Assembly: GCF_028858725.1 (NCBI RefSeq) | Contig: NC_084771.1 | Location: 11,622,915 to 11,686,914, forward strand | Length of the DNA: 64,000 nucleotides | From: Colius striatus | Taxonomy: Eukaryota; Chordata; Aves; Coliiformes; Coliidae | Direction: 5' to 3' | Shown: piece after piece, positions 1 through 44,339 of the stretch | How positions within the stretch are numbered: the stretch's first letter is position 1 | Layout of the letters: the number at the start of each line of letters is the position of its first letter | Translations under genes and position numbers: made by a program | Notes under the pieces: generated by a model | What the model saw: only the letters and a program-made list of their open reading frames with translations | Told to the model about the DNA's origin: nothing | The model's database searches: none

Positions 1-3000
1 AGCTCCATGCCTTCTGATCCAGGTGAGGGGAGTTGGACTCTGTCTCCCTCCTGCTGCCAGAGCTGCAAACCAGACCCTACCCAGCCTCTGCAGAGCAGTC
101 ACCAATTCCCATTGAAGATGCTCGCTCATGTGTCAGCATGCAAAGGGCAGGCAACATTTCGGCTCTCCTGCACACCACTGCCATATGCACTGAGCTGGTG
201 AATATGCAGCTGCAGGGTGATAGCGGCTGCACCCCAATGCAGCTGAGCTACACCTGCCCCAGCACCTTCCACCTACTGCTGCAGAGCAGCTCAGAGCTCT
301 CCTGCCCCACTGCCTCACCAAATGACAGCTCACTGCTAGTTGGCAACCTGAATGATTTTGCTGGCCTGGGTTTAACATGGGGTAAGCTGTTCACTGCCAT
401 CCTGTATTGCCCTTGAGCACATGCCCCAGTGCCCTGTGGGATGGATACACAGCCCTGCCCTGTGCTCACCAGCGTTCATCAGTCCTCATAAGCTTGTTGA
501 AGGGGCAGGGCTCCCTGTGTCCTGCTATCCAGCAAAACCAGCCCAGGATGGGGCACAGGCATGGTGCCTTCTGCCCTGCTCCCCACCATGGGCACCGCAC
601 AAGGAGAGCTGCTTCACTCCTGGCTTCAGCTGCTTGAGTGGGTAGTGATTGATTCCCTTTCACAACAGCAGCTCTGACAGTGCCTGAGAAGCTGCTGTTG
701 CCCAGGGCATGGTCCATGGACACCACCTGCACCAGGCTGGCAGGTGGGGTGGGTACATAGGGCATGACCTGTTCCTGCCCACCCATCACCATGCCAAGCC
801 TTGTGCAACCTCGGGCTTCTCCCCATGAGCTGGGCACACATTGTGTGGCATCACCAGCACATCACCCACAGAACCTGCCCAGGCACCCCTTGGGGCTGGC
901 CCCCGACTCCAGGGAGCCCAGCATCACACACACATATCCTCCCACACCCACATCAGTGCCCACAGCAGGGCAGCCTCACGCATTACTCAATGGGCAGCGC
1001 GTAACAAAGTCCACTCCAGTTGCCTCTGGCTCTGTCACAAGCAGCATTTAGCCATGACTTGAAGAAGGAGCAGAAGGGCTGGAAGCTGTCAGACCTGCTT
1101 ATAAGTGCTGTGGCTCAGTGCTAATGTGCAGCACAGCAGCAGCAGCTGTAAGGCACATGGCCAGGCTGGGCAGAGCACAGCTCCCCAGACATGCCCTATA
1201 CTGTGACCAGGGCTTGCCCGAGTCCCCCATTCCCCTGCAGCCTCCTGCACTTGGTGGAAACCTCTGGGCAGCCAGTGTCATAGACACCAGCAGCTCTGGG
1301 TCTGTCACCATGATGGAGCTCTAGAGTCCTCCTCCCGTGCAGACCCAGCCTGCCAAGCAGCAGGCACACCCGGGAGGCGGCTGTGGTGGGGGGAAAGAGC
1401 AGGGGCAGTCCCTCCCAGGGCTGTGCAATAAAGCGGGAAACCCCCAGCAACAGGGACTTGGCCCCAGGGAGGGAAGGTGGTTCCTGTGGTCATTTCACTG
1501 CATGCCTGGGGTGCTGAAGCAGGTCAGCAGCCAGCCCCGTGCTCTCCTGCTGCAGCACCCTGGCTCTGCCGCAGCCGCTGTGTGCGTGGCCCCTGCTGCA
1601 CCCCTGCTCTGAGCCACGGCACCCACACCCAGACCATGCATGGCCGGGTGCCTGCTGCCACTCAGCTCGGGCTGCTGCAGAGCCGCCCTCCTCCCCCTCC
1701 TGGCACGGCAGCGATGCAGAAGGCAGCAGCCAAGATGCCGCTTGGCGCAGGCTCAGCCGCCTCCCAGGGCGGGAGGGGAGGGGGCTGCGGCCACGGCCGC
1801 ACAGGCTGGGAAGAGGGGCTGTTCTACCCAGAGACAGAGCCCAGCTGCCCTGGCTGCAGCTCGAGGCGTGGGGTCACAGCCAGGGCTGTGAGTCCCTCCA
1901 GCACAGCCACAGCTGGGACTGGTCCTTGTACCCTCAAGCAAGCAGGAGCCCTGGCCCCCACAGCCCCTGGGGCAGGAGGGATGGGGGAAGGGCTCTGCGT
2001 GTGTGGGTGTCGAACTCCCAGCTCAAGGCTTGGTCTCCATGGAAGGGCAGAAGCAGGATAGCAGAGAGGAAGCAGCTCCACACACACCTCTGAGCTGCTG
2101 ACACCGAAGCCCACCTGCATGGACTTGGCCAGCAACAGCATGGCAGGAGCCTGGCAGAGCTGCTCCCTGCAGGCTGGGGAGGCACAGGATGTGTGTGCAG
2201 GGCCGGGTACTCCCAAGAGCTGTCCCAAGAGCAGCACCCCCACCCCACCCCCGGCTCCTAGGAAGGAAAGAGCTCAGCGCCAGTTCTTGGGGTAGCAGCA
2301 GGCTGCCCAGGCACTCTGGCCCCAGGTCACTGACCTCCCTCAGAGGCCGAGCATAGCTCAGGACTAGAGCCCAAACATCCCTGCTTCCTTTCCCCTCCTT
2401 CAGCTTGCCCCCTTGCTTTGGCCTACAGCACTGTGCAATTGCCCTTAGATTAACATCAAGTGCAGCTCTGCTGCAGCACTATGAGCTCCATCCTATCCCA
2501 CTGATGGGACACAAGGAAGAGGTTGGACAAGAAAAGTTGCCAGAGGGAGCACAAGTCAAAAGGTGCCCAAGGAAGTTGCTGAGGAAGGACCAAAGAGAAA
2601 AGAAAGGTGCTGGTGATGGCTATTTCCAGCTTCAAGAGCCAGCAGGAATGGCTAAGGCAAGCTAAGGTAGCTTGCTACAGAGAGAGATGGGTTCATGGCT
2701 ACAGGAGCCAGGTCAATAGCTGAGAATGCAGCACGGTGCCCACCCTTCCAGGGACAGCACAGGGGAGGGAAGGAGGGAGCAGAGGAACCATGCTGTTCAT
2801 CAGCAAAATGATGATGTGTGGAGAAGGAGTAGTGTGAGTCAATGGGGGCTGCAGCTCCTCTGAGACTGCAGAGGCACAAGCTTGAGTAGCTCATAAGTGC
2901 TGTGTGGGGGAAGGGGGCTCAGCCTTACCCTGCTATGTAACTCCCTCTTTATACCTTTCTGGCCTGGTGGAACACAGCCCAGGCCACAGCTCTTCCCCAA

Positions 3001-3239
3001 CACCCAAATCCCACAGAGCTTGCACAAACCCTCCTGAGGAGCCAGCCAGCAGCTGATGAAACAAACAGGGCAGATGGGCTCTCCTTCCCCCAGCCAAGGG
3101 CTGAGCTGTTCACAAACACTGAGAAGGCAGAGGGCAGTTTTACTGAGAAAGAGATGAAGGCCAGGTGTAGAGGTTGCGCTGCTCCTCCCTGCGCTGGAAG
3201 GAGTTGCTGAGGAGGAAAAGCAGGCTCAATATACACTCC
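1..3239. other. No gene recognised (downstream of MED12)
   Basis: This GC-rich stretch has only short overlapping reading frames on both strands, none with a recognisable domain. In mammals NLGN3 lies downstream of MED12 in the same direction, so a neuroligin could start just outside the window. I found no cholinesterase-like domain or signal-peptide exon here. CpG-richer sequence around 1640-1810 could be a distant promoter or non-coding exon, but nothing proves it. Confidence 0.5.
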
Positions 3240-3597
3240 TTTTTCAAAGTAAGCTCTGTGTATTGATCCAGAAAGGGCTGCAGTAGGGGCTTCCTCTGGT
3301 ATAAATAACGTACAAAATTTTACAGTGTCTTAATCATCATTTTAACAAAAATACTAAAAACTGAGTAAAAACTGAAACCAAAGTGGGAAGGGAGACTGTG
3401 AGCCACAAGGGATCTCCATAAACGTTTGTAGAAATGGGATAGTAAAAACACTTTTCTCTGTACAATAAAACCATCCTCCTGGCATCTCTCAGGCAGCAGC
3501 AGCAGCAGCACGGGGGGTGCAGCCCCAAGGACTGAGGTGGGGGGACCCCAGCCCACAGTGATGTCTCCCTCCTGGATGAGGCTGAAGTGGCCCCTGA
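3240..3597 (-). other. MED12: MED12 3' UTR (probable extent)
   Basis: Sequence downstream of the MED12 stop codon (3598-3600 on the minus strand). No canonical AATAAA was found on the minus strand. The variant signal AATACA at 3259-3264 is the best poly(A) candidate and would end the transcript near 3240. The end point is inferred. Confidence 0.4.
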
Positions 3598-37001
<33,404 letters not shown>

Positions 37002-37050
37002 GCACCTGCGCCCCTCGCCCGTGTCCCCATCGCCGCCCCCCGCCACGGCC

Positions 37051-37088
37051 CCAGTTCCTCCCAGTTCCTCCCAGTTCCTCCCAGTTCT
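37051..37088. repeat. Short tandem array of CCAGTTCCTC (3.8 copies)
   Basis: Four 10-bp units, the last incomplete. Read on the minus strand each unit offers a GAGGAACTGG core, an ETS-like GGAA site at helical-turn spacing. Confidence 0.85.
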
Positions 37089-37895
37089 CAGGGGCCCGGC
37101 CCAGGACACACGTGGGCTGGGCTCCCCACACTGGCCTTACTCCCGGTGCGCCCTGTGGCACGGCTGAGCGAGCGTGGGAGTAGGGCAGGATGAACCGGGG
37201 GGTCGCAGTGTGTGGGGGGCTGCCCCGTGGAATTCAGAACGCTCTGTTTGCTTTGGGCAGCATGTTTAGTCCTCCGTTAACAGCAGTCTTTACCCATGGA
37301 CATCAATGCAACAGTTAGGCTTTGAAGGGATACATTGCTGTGGGACAAGCAATGGCACCCGGAGCGGGGAGATGCGGGGCCCGGGCAGGACGGGTGCTGG
37401 GGCCAGAGCAGGATTGTAACCAGATGAGAGATTATAGGAGATGGATTAAAATAGTATACAGTAGATGTAAGTGCTTTGTGGTGCTGATCAAAACCAACAT
37501 GGACTGAGGACAGACATGCCTTTCGCTTAAAGGATTCTCTAAAGGTCCCGCAGCGTCACTGGGCAACGATCAACACCTCAAAGGATGGGCCCGGTTTGTT
37601 AACAACTGTATTTGCAAAAGGATCGGGGACTGATAGGGACGTCAGTCCCTGCAAAGGACTGCAGCACTCACCACAGTGCTACAGGTCTGTGTCACGGCCA
37701 CCCAGGGCTGTGCCGCTGGGCACCATACCCCTGCGGAACCATGCCCTGGCGCCCGTCTCTGCGCAGAGCTGAAATAAAGCGCTGTCTGGGCTCCGCGCGA
37801 GGATGGGCTCGCACACGGGCACCAGTCTGCGTTTCGGACCACAGGCCGGGCTGAGCCGGGGCCCTGCGAGCGTGGCGCGGCCGGTGGCAGCGGGG

Positions 37896-37905
37896 CAGGA
37901 AGTGG
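37896..37905 (+). promoter_or_regulatory. ETS-type site upstream of IL2RG
   Basis: The sequence GCAGGAAGTG lies about 85 bp upstream of the IL2RG ATG. The mammalian common gamma chain promoter is TATA-less and driven by ETS factors (GABP, Elf-1), which fits. No TATA box is seen nearby. No transcription start is proven. Confidence 0.4.
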
Positions 37906-37986
37906 CGCAGGGGCGGAAGCCGCCAGCCCCGGCTGTACCCCGGGCTCTGCGCAACGGCTGCCACTTGCTCTGCAGCTCCAGCCGCC

Positions 37987-40900
37987 ATGGCGATGCCTGG
38001 CGCCTTCCTCGCGCCCCTTCTCCTCCTCCTCTTCTCGCTGGGCCCCTACCCTGCTGCTGCCCGCAGCTCCTCAGGTAAGGGGGTACGTGGGCCCCGGGGG
38101 AGGCGGGACATGGGGGTGTCCCGTGGGGCTGGGGGATGTTTCTCCCCAGTGATGGCAGGGGAGAAGGACAGGATCTAGGGCTCTTAGGGACCCCACAGCC
38201 CCTCGATGTTCCCTGGGACACCCGGCACCTACATGACCCCTTGCAGTAGGGCTGCTGGGAAAGCACCTCAGTGCCAGAGCATTGCTGGCACCACCAGCCC
38301 CATGGCTCCTGGCTCTGAGACTGTCCTGCCTCGTGGCTCCTGGCCCCATGGCTCTTCTGGGCCCACAGCTCCCAGCTGCACAGCTCTGCTGGGCCCTGGG
38401 GCTACCAGCCCAGCACGGAGGGACCCTGGCTGTGAGGATGCCCTGTGGCGGGCCAGGGCAGCAGGATATGATGTGCAGATCCTATCAGCCCCATGAATCA
38501 TACTGGCAGAGCAGAGCGGCAGAGCTGCGTCAGTTGTGTTTTCTGTTTTGATCCTGTTTGCAGGGGCAGGGGTGGGGGATGTGGGACTGCTGCTTTTCTT
38601 TCCACCCAGCACCTTTGTCCCAGCCATCATTTTCTGAGGAAAAAACCCCCACTTCCTGGGTGGCTGTAGGTGAAACAGCAGTTTTCCATGGAAACCAGGC
38701 TCCTCTGTACACCTGGACTTCCTGGGCTGCCAGGAAAGCGCCCTCCATCTTCAAAGTGTGCAAACAGCTGGGGTGCAGTACCAATTTGCTCTATCATCAT
38801 AGAACAGTAGGGGTTGGAAAGGACCTTTAGAGATCATCTAGTCCAGCTCCCCTCCTAAAGCAGGTCCCACCGGAACGTGTCCAGGTCAGTATTGAAGACT
38901 TCCAGACAAGGAGCCTCCACATCCTCCCTTTTGTTACATTACAACACAGGAAAGCCTAGCTCTAGCTTTCTGCTGCCCCCATAGTGTTGGTTTGGACCTC
39001 AGAAAGGACCAGGTGTTCCACTGCCTGATTTTTAGGTGGAAAAATCCCATTTTGTGGGAGCCTTCAGGACAGCTCTCAGTCACCAGCAGCTGGTTTGGCA
39101 CTCGCAAGGCCTCTGCAAAGTACCTCAGTCCATTAGAGTGTTCAACCCACAGCGAGCTGTTCCCATGGCTGCTGTAGTGGACTGGGGGATGATGGCCAGC
39201 ATGGGGACCACTCCAGTGGCCCTGCAGCTCCTAATCAGCCCAGGATGTGGCCTCCATCTGTGTGGAGAGGACCATGACTGGCACAGCACAGTAGGAGCAG
39301 AGGAGCCAGCATGGGTGCCTGGAGCAGCTGCTTGGTCTTCTTGGGGACAAAAGCGATTCCTGCAGAGATCCAACCACTGTGACTTGGCTCTTGGCTCTGT
39401 GTTGGAGGGGCTATGTTGAGAAGCACAGCCCAGCATAATCTCCATCACCCAGCCCCAGGGCACACAGGCCCTTGCAAGCATCCTAAAGGGTAACAGCAAG
39501 GTGAATTTAGCCAGGGTGGAGGCCTCAGGCACAAATCCTGGAAAAACCCTGATTTTCTCACGGGACAAGAAAAATGGGTTGCAGGGAGGGGTTTCCATCC
39601 TGCCTCACAGTGCAAGGGGCTGCAAACAGCAGCCATGCAGTGAGCCTGATGGAGGAACTGGGGTGAAACGCTACATCTGCAGCATGAGGAGACCACAGCA
39701 TGGATGTGAGTGGGACAGTTGCTTGGCTGGCAGTCCTTTGGAGGATGATGCAAGGCTGCTGGCAGCCTGGGCATCATCAGCACAATGTGTGAACAGGATG
39801 CTGAGGTCCTGGCAGTGCAGGAGAAGACCTGGGGAAGAAGTGGGCTTGTTTGCCTCCTGGAGGAAGGCTGATGGGGATGTGCAGGGACCCCTGGCATCAA
39901 TTATGTCTCCCTGGTGCACTCCTGGGCCCACCGCTGTGGTGCCCAGTGGTGTCTGTCCCTTACAGGGGTGGAGTGTGTCCTCTTCAATGAGGAGTACATG
40001 ACCTGCACATGGGGGAACAGAGAGACGCTCACAGCCAACTACTCCCTCTACTACTGGTAAGTGCCTTGCCCCACGGGCAACCCCACAGCAGGGTGTCCAG
40101 CAGGGGGGCCCTATGCAGTGGGGGGAGCTACTGACAGCATTGCTGGTCCCAGCATCAGCCTGCTCCTCTTCCCCAAGCCTAGGGTGGGGGAGGCTCTGTC
40201 TCTGTCAAGCAGGACAGGACGTGCTGGGGAGAGGGGTCCCAGGCAGAGCTGGGCTGTGCAGGGTCTTGGGGAGCACCAGTAACCCACTGCCTCACAGGTA
40301 TGAGAACAAGTCCCCAGTAGTGGAGTGCAAGCATTACCTGCAGGACCAGGGCATCAACGTCGGCTGCCACTTCAACCAGAGCGAGATCACCCAGTTCCAG
40401 CCCTTCCGTGTCCTGGTCAATGCCAGCCTTGATGGCAAGACCCTGGAGATCCCCAGTGAGCGCATGGAACTGCAGGACCTGGGTATGGAGCAGTGAGGGG
40501 CACTCACTGTCCTCTGTGGCGCTGCTATGGGGCTGAAGCAGGGTTGTGGGCTGCCCCATCACATCCCCTTGTGTGGCAGGGACACTGGAGTGTGGGGATG
40601 GAACTCACTGTGCATCACCTGTGCCTTGCAGTGAAACCAGAGGCACCCGTCAACCTGACCATCCACAACATGAGCAACAACCAGCTGCAGCTGACCTGGA
40701 CCTCCCTGTACCCCAAAGCCCAGTGCCTGGAGCACGCCGTCAAGTACAAGAGCAACAAGGACACCAGCTGGATGGTGAGAGCTTCCTGAACATCACAGAA
40801 TCACAGACTCTTAAGGGTTGGAAGGGAGCTTGAAAGCTCATCCAGTCCAACCCCCCTGCCAGAGCAGGACCACCTAGAGTAGGTCACACAGGAACTCATC

Positions 40901-42700
40901 CAGGTGGATTTGAATGTCTCCAGAGAAGGAGACTCCACAACCCATCTGGGCAGCCCCTACCAGTGCTCCCTCACCTCAACAGGGAAGAAGTTTTCCCTTG
41001 TGTTTCTTTGAAATCTCTTATGTTCCAGCTTGTACCCATTGCCCCTTGTCCTACCATTGGCCATCACTGAGAACAGCCTGACTCCATCCTCCTCACACCC
41101 ACCCTTTATGGATTTGTAAACCTTAATGAGGTCACCCCTCAGTCTCCTTTTCTCCAAGCTAAAGAGCTCCACCTCCCTCAGCCTTTCATCAGAAGGGAGA
41201 TGCTCCACTCCATCATCTTTGTGTCCCTGTGCTGAACTCTCTCCAGCAGCTCCCTGTCCTTCTGGAACTGAGGGGCTCAGAACTGGACACAATATTCCAG
41301 ATGCACAAGGGCAGAGTAGAGGTGGAGGAGAACCTCTCTCAACCTACTATCCATGCCCATTTGAGTACACCCCAGGATGCCATTGGCCATCTTGGCCATG
41401 AGGGCACATTGCTGGCTCATGCTCATCCTGCTGACGTGGCACCTTTGCAGTTGTGCCCAGGGATGAGCCATGCACCAGCCTCCATCGCAGTGCATCACAC
41501 AGCCTCATCACCCGGCCCACATCTCTCTGCAGGAGCACCGGGTGAATGGAGACGTTTTCTCCTTCCCCAGCGTGGACTATGAGAAGTTTTACACCTTCTA
41601 TGTGCGCAGCAAGATCAACAGCTACTGCGGCAGCACCCAGCTCTGGAGCGAGTGGAGTGTCCCTGTGGTTTGGGGCAGCAACACCAATGGCAAGGGTACG
41701 TCCTGGGGGCTGTGATGGGACGTGCTGGGGCATGGTGGGACTCAGCAGGTGGCCAAGCAAGTGGAAATGGGCAGCAGCTGTGAGGGTGAGACCTGTCTGA
41801 GGTGCAGACAGCAGCACTAGCCCCAGTGGCTTTTGCACTTCTGGAAGCCAAACAACCCCTGCCAGCAGGACCTACTGATTTTGCCAGGGATTTCTTAGCC
41901 CTGGAGGGATTCTCTTGCCCAGCCAGTCTGGAACAGGGTCACCAGACAGTTGTGGTGACAGCATGGCAGGGCTTGGGGACAGGCCCCCATCCTCCCAGCT
42001 GAGCCCTGCCACAGATGATGCTGAGTGCCCATGGCCACCCATGAAGGGCCACCAGTGTGCCCACCCCACTGTCATGGCAGTGCACCAGCCAGGGAGCAGT
42101 GCACCAGCCAGGGGGCTGTGTCATCCCAGCTCTTTCCAGGTGCGGCAGGGGAGCAACTGCACTGGTTCTGGATCCATACAGTGCTGATCTCCGTTGCCTC
42201 CTGCCTGCTCTTGCTGGTCCTTGTCATCCTGCTGGTGCGCATGGAAAGGTGAATGCAGGGGACTGGTTGGGGTCAGCAGCGCTGGGGCTCTTCTCCTCTG
42301 ACCCATCTCTCCTGTACAGGGTGTGGGTCATCCTCATGCCTCGAATCCCCAACCCCAGCAAGAACTTTGATGAGCTCTTCATCACCCACAACGGCAACTT
42401 CCAGGTAAGGTGGCTGTGGGCAGCCTTGTCCTGGGCTCAGCCCCTGCCCTTTGGGGTTGGGGCTGGGCTCCTCTCACCTTGCTCTGCACCTCGTAGGAAT
42501 GGGCTGGAGTCCCCAAAGACGTCATGGAGAGCTTCAAACCCAACTACAGCGAGAACATCTGCCACGTGAGCGAGCTGCCTCCCAAGGACAGCTACGAGCA
42601 TCTCTGGGAAAGCAGCAACCCCTCACCATTGCTGCTGCCCGGGACCCCAGCTTCCCCCCACAAGCACAGCCCCTACAAGAACAGCTGCATGGGAGTGTGA
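37987..42700 (+). CDS. IL2RG: Interleukin-2 receptor common gamma chain, complete, 8 exons
   Basis: Type I cytokine receptor subunit shared by IL-2, 4, 7, 9, 15 and 21 receptors; it signals through JAK3 at the plasma membrane. Exons: 37987-38074, 39966-40056, 40298-40482, 40632-40774, 41533-41695, 42140-42248, 42320-42404, 42497-42700, all GT-AG with matching phases, giving 355 residues (human 369, also 8 exons). Seen: a Leu-rich signal peptide (about 1-26), paired cysteines C33/C43 and C70/C83 in the first fibronectin-type domain, WSEWS at 207-211, a transmembrane helix at about 234-256, and a cytoplasmic tail with a box 1-like [15 protein letters not shown] segment and conserved GNFQEWAGV and SELPPK blocks. 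It is head-to-head with MED12, as in mammals. The start has a good Kozak context (GCCGCCATGG). Confidence 0.96.
38075..39965 (+). other. IL2RG intron 1
   Basis: Intron of 1.9 kb between the signal-peptide exon and the first extracellular domain. It contains one CR1 fragment (38793-38935); nothing else was recognised. Confidence 0.7.
38793..38935 (-). mobile_element. CR1 LINE 3' fragment in IL2RG intron 1
   Basis: Short CR1 3' end: on the plus strand an ATCATAGAACAG remnant of the tail is followed by GGGGTTGGAAAGGACCTTTAG. It is antisense to IL2RG. The phrase GGAACGTGTCCAGGT groups it with the copy at 48603. Confidence 0.88.
40794..41430 (-). mobile_element. CR1 LINE fragment filling IL2RG intron 4
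   Basis: About 640 bp of a 5'-truncated CR1, antisense to IL2RG, takes up most of the 758-bp intron 4. Minus-strand translation gives the CR1 reverse transcriptase C-terminus ([20 protein letters not shown] followed by [10 protein letters not shown]). Its 3' end lies about 20 bp from the exon 4 donor. It contains no host exon. Confidence 0.93.
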
Positions 42701-42775
42701 TGCACTCCTGCCTCCCCCCCCGCCCCGCACCCCACGCCCCCGCTGCCCCACAGATGCTGCTTGCGGGATAACGGA

Positions 42776-42781
42776 AATAAA
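42776..42781 (+). terminator. IL2RG: IL2RG poly(A) signal AATAAA
   Basis: Canonical AATAAA 76 nt after the IL2RG stop codon, followed by sequence rich in G and T. This gives a very short 3' UTR. Confidence 0.85.
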
Positions 42782-43829
42782 CGTTCCCTTTACAGCTCAT
42801 CCACGGCTCGGGGCTGCTCCTGTTCCTGCGCCGCGGCCGCGCGCCCCCCCACGCTCGCGAGCGGAGCTCCGCGCCGGTACCGCGCCGTGCCGCGGCCGCT
42901 CCGCTGCGTGCGGGGCGTGGCGGGAGCCCCCCGTGGCCGCTGAGCCCTGGCCGCGGGGCTGCAGCCCACCCGCGCCGCGGCAGCACCCGCGCTCCGTGCC
43001 GGCTGCCGGGGGATGACCGCACAGGTTCCCGGCGGCGGCGGCACGGCCGTGGGGCGGGGAGGGTCTCTGGCTCACCGCGCCGGCAGCCCACACCTCCCTG
43101 CCGTCGCTTTACAAATGCCATTGACCTTGTGATGAGCCGGGTGCCCCCAAAACGGCCGCTGCAGGTGAGCAGCCTGAGTGAGAGGGCCGGTGAGCTCCTC
43201 CAGGACTCCTGAGCGTGCAGGGTGGTGGTCAGAGTGTCAGGGCAAGCGGAGCCCCTCAGCCCCCGGGGTCCCAGCAGTGCACGGGGCGGTGGGGCACAGT
43301 GGGCAGGAGGGACCATGGAGGAAGATGTGTGCTGGTCCTTCGCAGCTCACCTGGAGCACTCCAGCCCAGCCCTGTCAGGGGCATGAGGGGATGGGCGTGA
43401 GGAGCAGGTGGGTGGGTGACCACAGGCATGGGATCCAGCCTGGGGCTGTCACACGCCCTCCAGCCCCATCTGTGGTGGCAAAGGCCCTGTGGCTGTAAGG
43501 CAAGTAGCTGCCCCAAAGATGCCAGAGCAGAGGAAGATGCCTGACACAGGGACACTGCCCTCGCCCTCCGCAGGAGATGGACACGGAGCTGTAAGAGGCT
43601 GCTGGTGGGCCCACCGGTCACCTCTGCCCTGGAGACGGGGGAACACCGTCAGGCACAGCTCAGGGGGAAGGGCACGGGGCAGCCTCCAGCGCCTCATGGG
43701 CACGTGTCTCACGGCGGGAGCTGCCCCTTCCCGCGCAGCGCCCCCCAGCGGCGGCCGCACCAGCGCCGCCCCCTGCCCGGGTGGGCGCGGCCTCGGCGCT
43801 TGACGGACGGGTAACTTTCCACCCCTGCC
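42782..43829. other. IL2RG-sestrin intergenic, CpG-rich
   Basis: High-GC sequence with long overlapping frames on both strands but no recognisable domain. In mammals CXorf65 follows IL2RG; I see nothing like it. Part of the sequence near 42800-43080 is CpG dense. Confidence 0.55.
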
Positions 43830-43900
43830 CACGTGGTGCGCCCCAGGCCCCGCCCCTCGCGGCGGCGATTGGCAGAGGCGGCGCGGCGGCCCCGCCCCCC
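43830..43900 (+). promoter_or_regulatory. Probable sestrin promoter: E-box, inverted CCAAT, GC boxes
   Basis: CACGTG at 43830-43835, CCCCGCCCC at 43848-43856, an inverted CCAAT (ATTGG) at 43868-43872 and a second GC box near 43890-43900, all in a CpG island that continues to about 44640. This is a standard TATA-less promoter layout. The transcription start is not known. Confidence 0.55.
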
Positions 43901-43976
43901 GCATCGCGGTGCCCGGCTCAGCGCTGCCGGCGGCGGGCAGGACCGGCAGCGGCACCGGCGGCGGCGCGGGCTCATC

Positions 43977-44042
43977 ATGATCCTGTGTCCCCAGAGCGTG
44001 GAGCACCCCCGAGGAAGCCGGTGCCAGCGGCTGCCGGGGCAG
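43977..44042 (+). other. Alternative candidate first exon of the sestrin
   Basis: ATG at 43977 opens 22 codons (MILCPQSVEHPRGSRC...) ending at a GTAGGA donor in phase 0, which would join exon 2 at 46402. The Kozak context is poor and no sestrin likeness is seen. It may be a 5' UTR exon or an alternative promoter product. Confidence 0.3.
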
Positions 44043-44339
44043 GTAGGATCCGCCCCGCCGCCTCCGGAGCCGGCACCGGAGCCCCGGGCTCGGCTCCGCT
44101 CCGCTCGCCGCCACCGGCCCGGCCGCGGCTCCGGCAGCCCAGAGCATTGCCGCCGGCGGGGCGCGGGGCCGCGCCGTTCCGCTGCGGCGTGCCGGCGGCG
44201 GCGCGGCGGCGCCGGCCGCGTCCCCTTTGTGCGGGATGCGGAGCGCCGTGCCTCCATCACTGCCAATCAAAGTTGTTTTTCTCTGCCGGGCTGCGCTGCC
44301 CGCGCCGCGCACCGGGGGCGCTGCCGCCGCCGCCGCACA

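Noticed and set aside
1426-1431. Plus-strand AATAAA as the end of a gene
   Set aside because: No coding exon upstream on the plus strand supports it.
1-3239. NLGN3 exons downstream of MED12
   Set aside because: Expected from mammalian gene order, but no neuroligin-like coding sequence could be seen.
40957-41292. 111-codon minus-strand frame in IL2RG intron 4
   Set aside because: It is the reverse transcriptase end of a CR1 LINE, not a host gene.
42782-43829. CXorf65 or FOXO4 between IL2RG and the sestrin
   Set aside because: Expected from human gene order; no forkhead domain or CXorf65-like frame is present.
42534-44312. Minus-strand frames of 260 and 287 codons overlapping the IL2RG last exon and the sestrin promoter
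   Set aside because: Arg/Pro/Ala-rich translations of CpG islands, with no domain and overlapping known exons or promoter.
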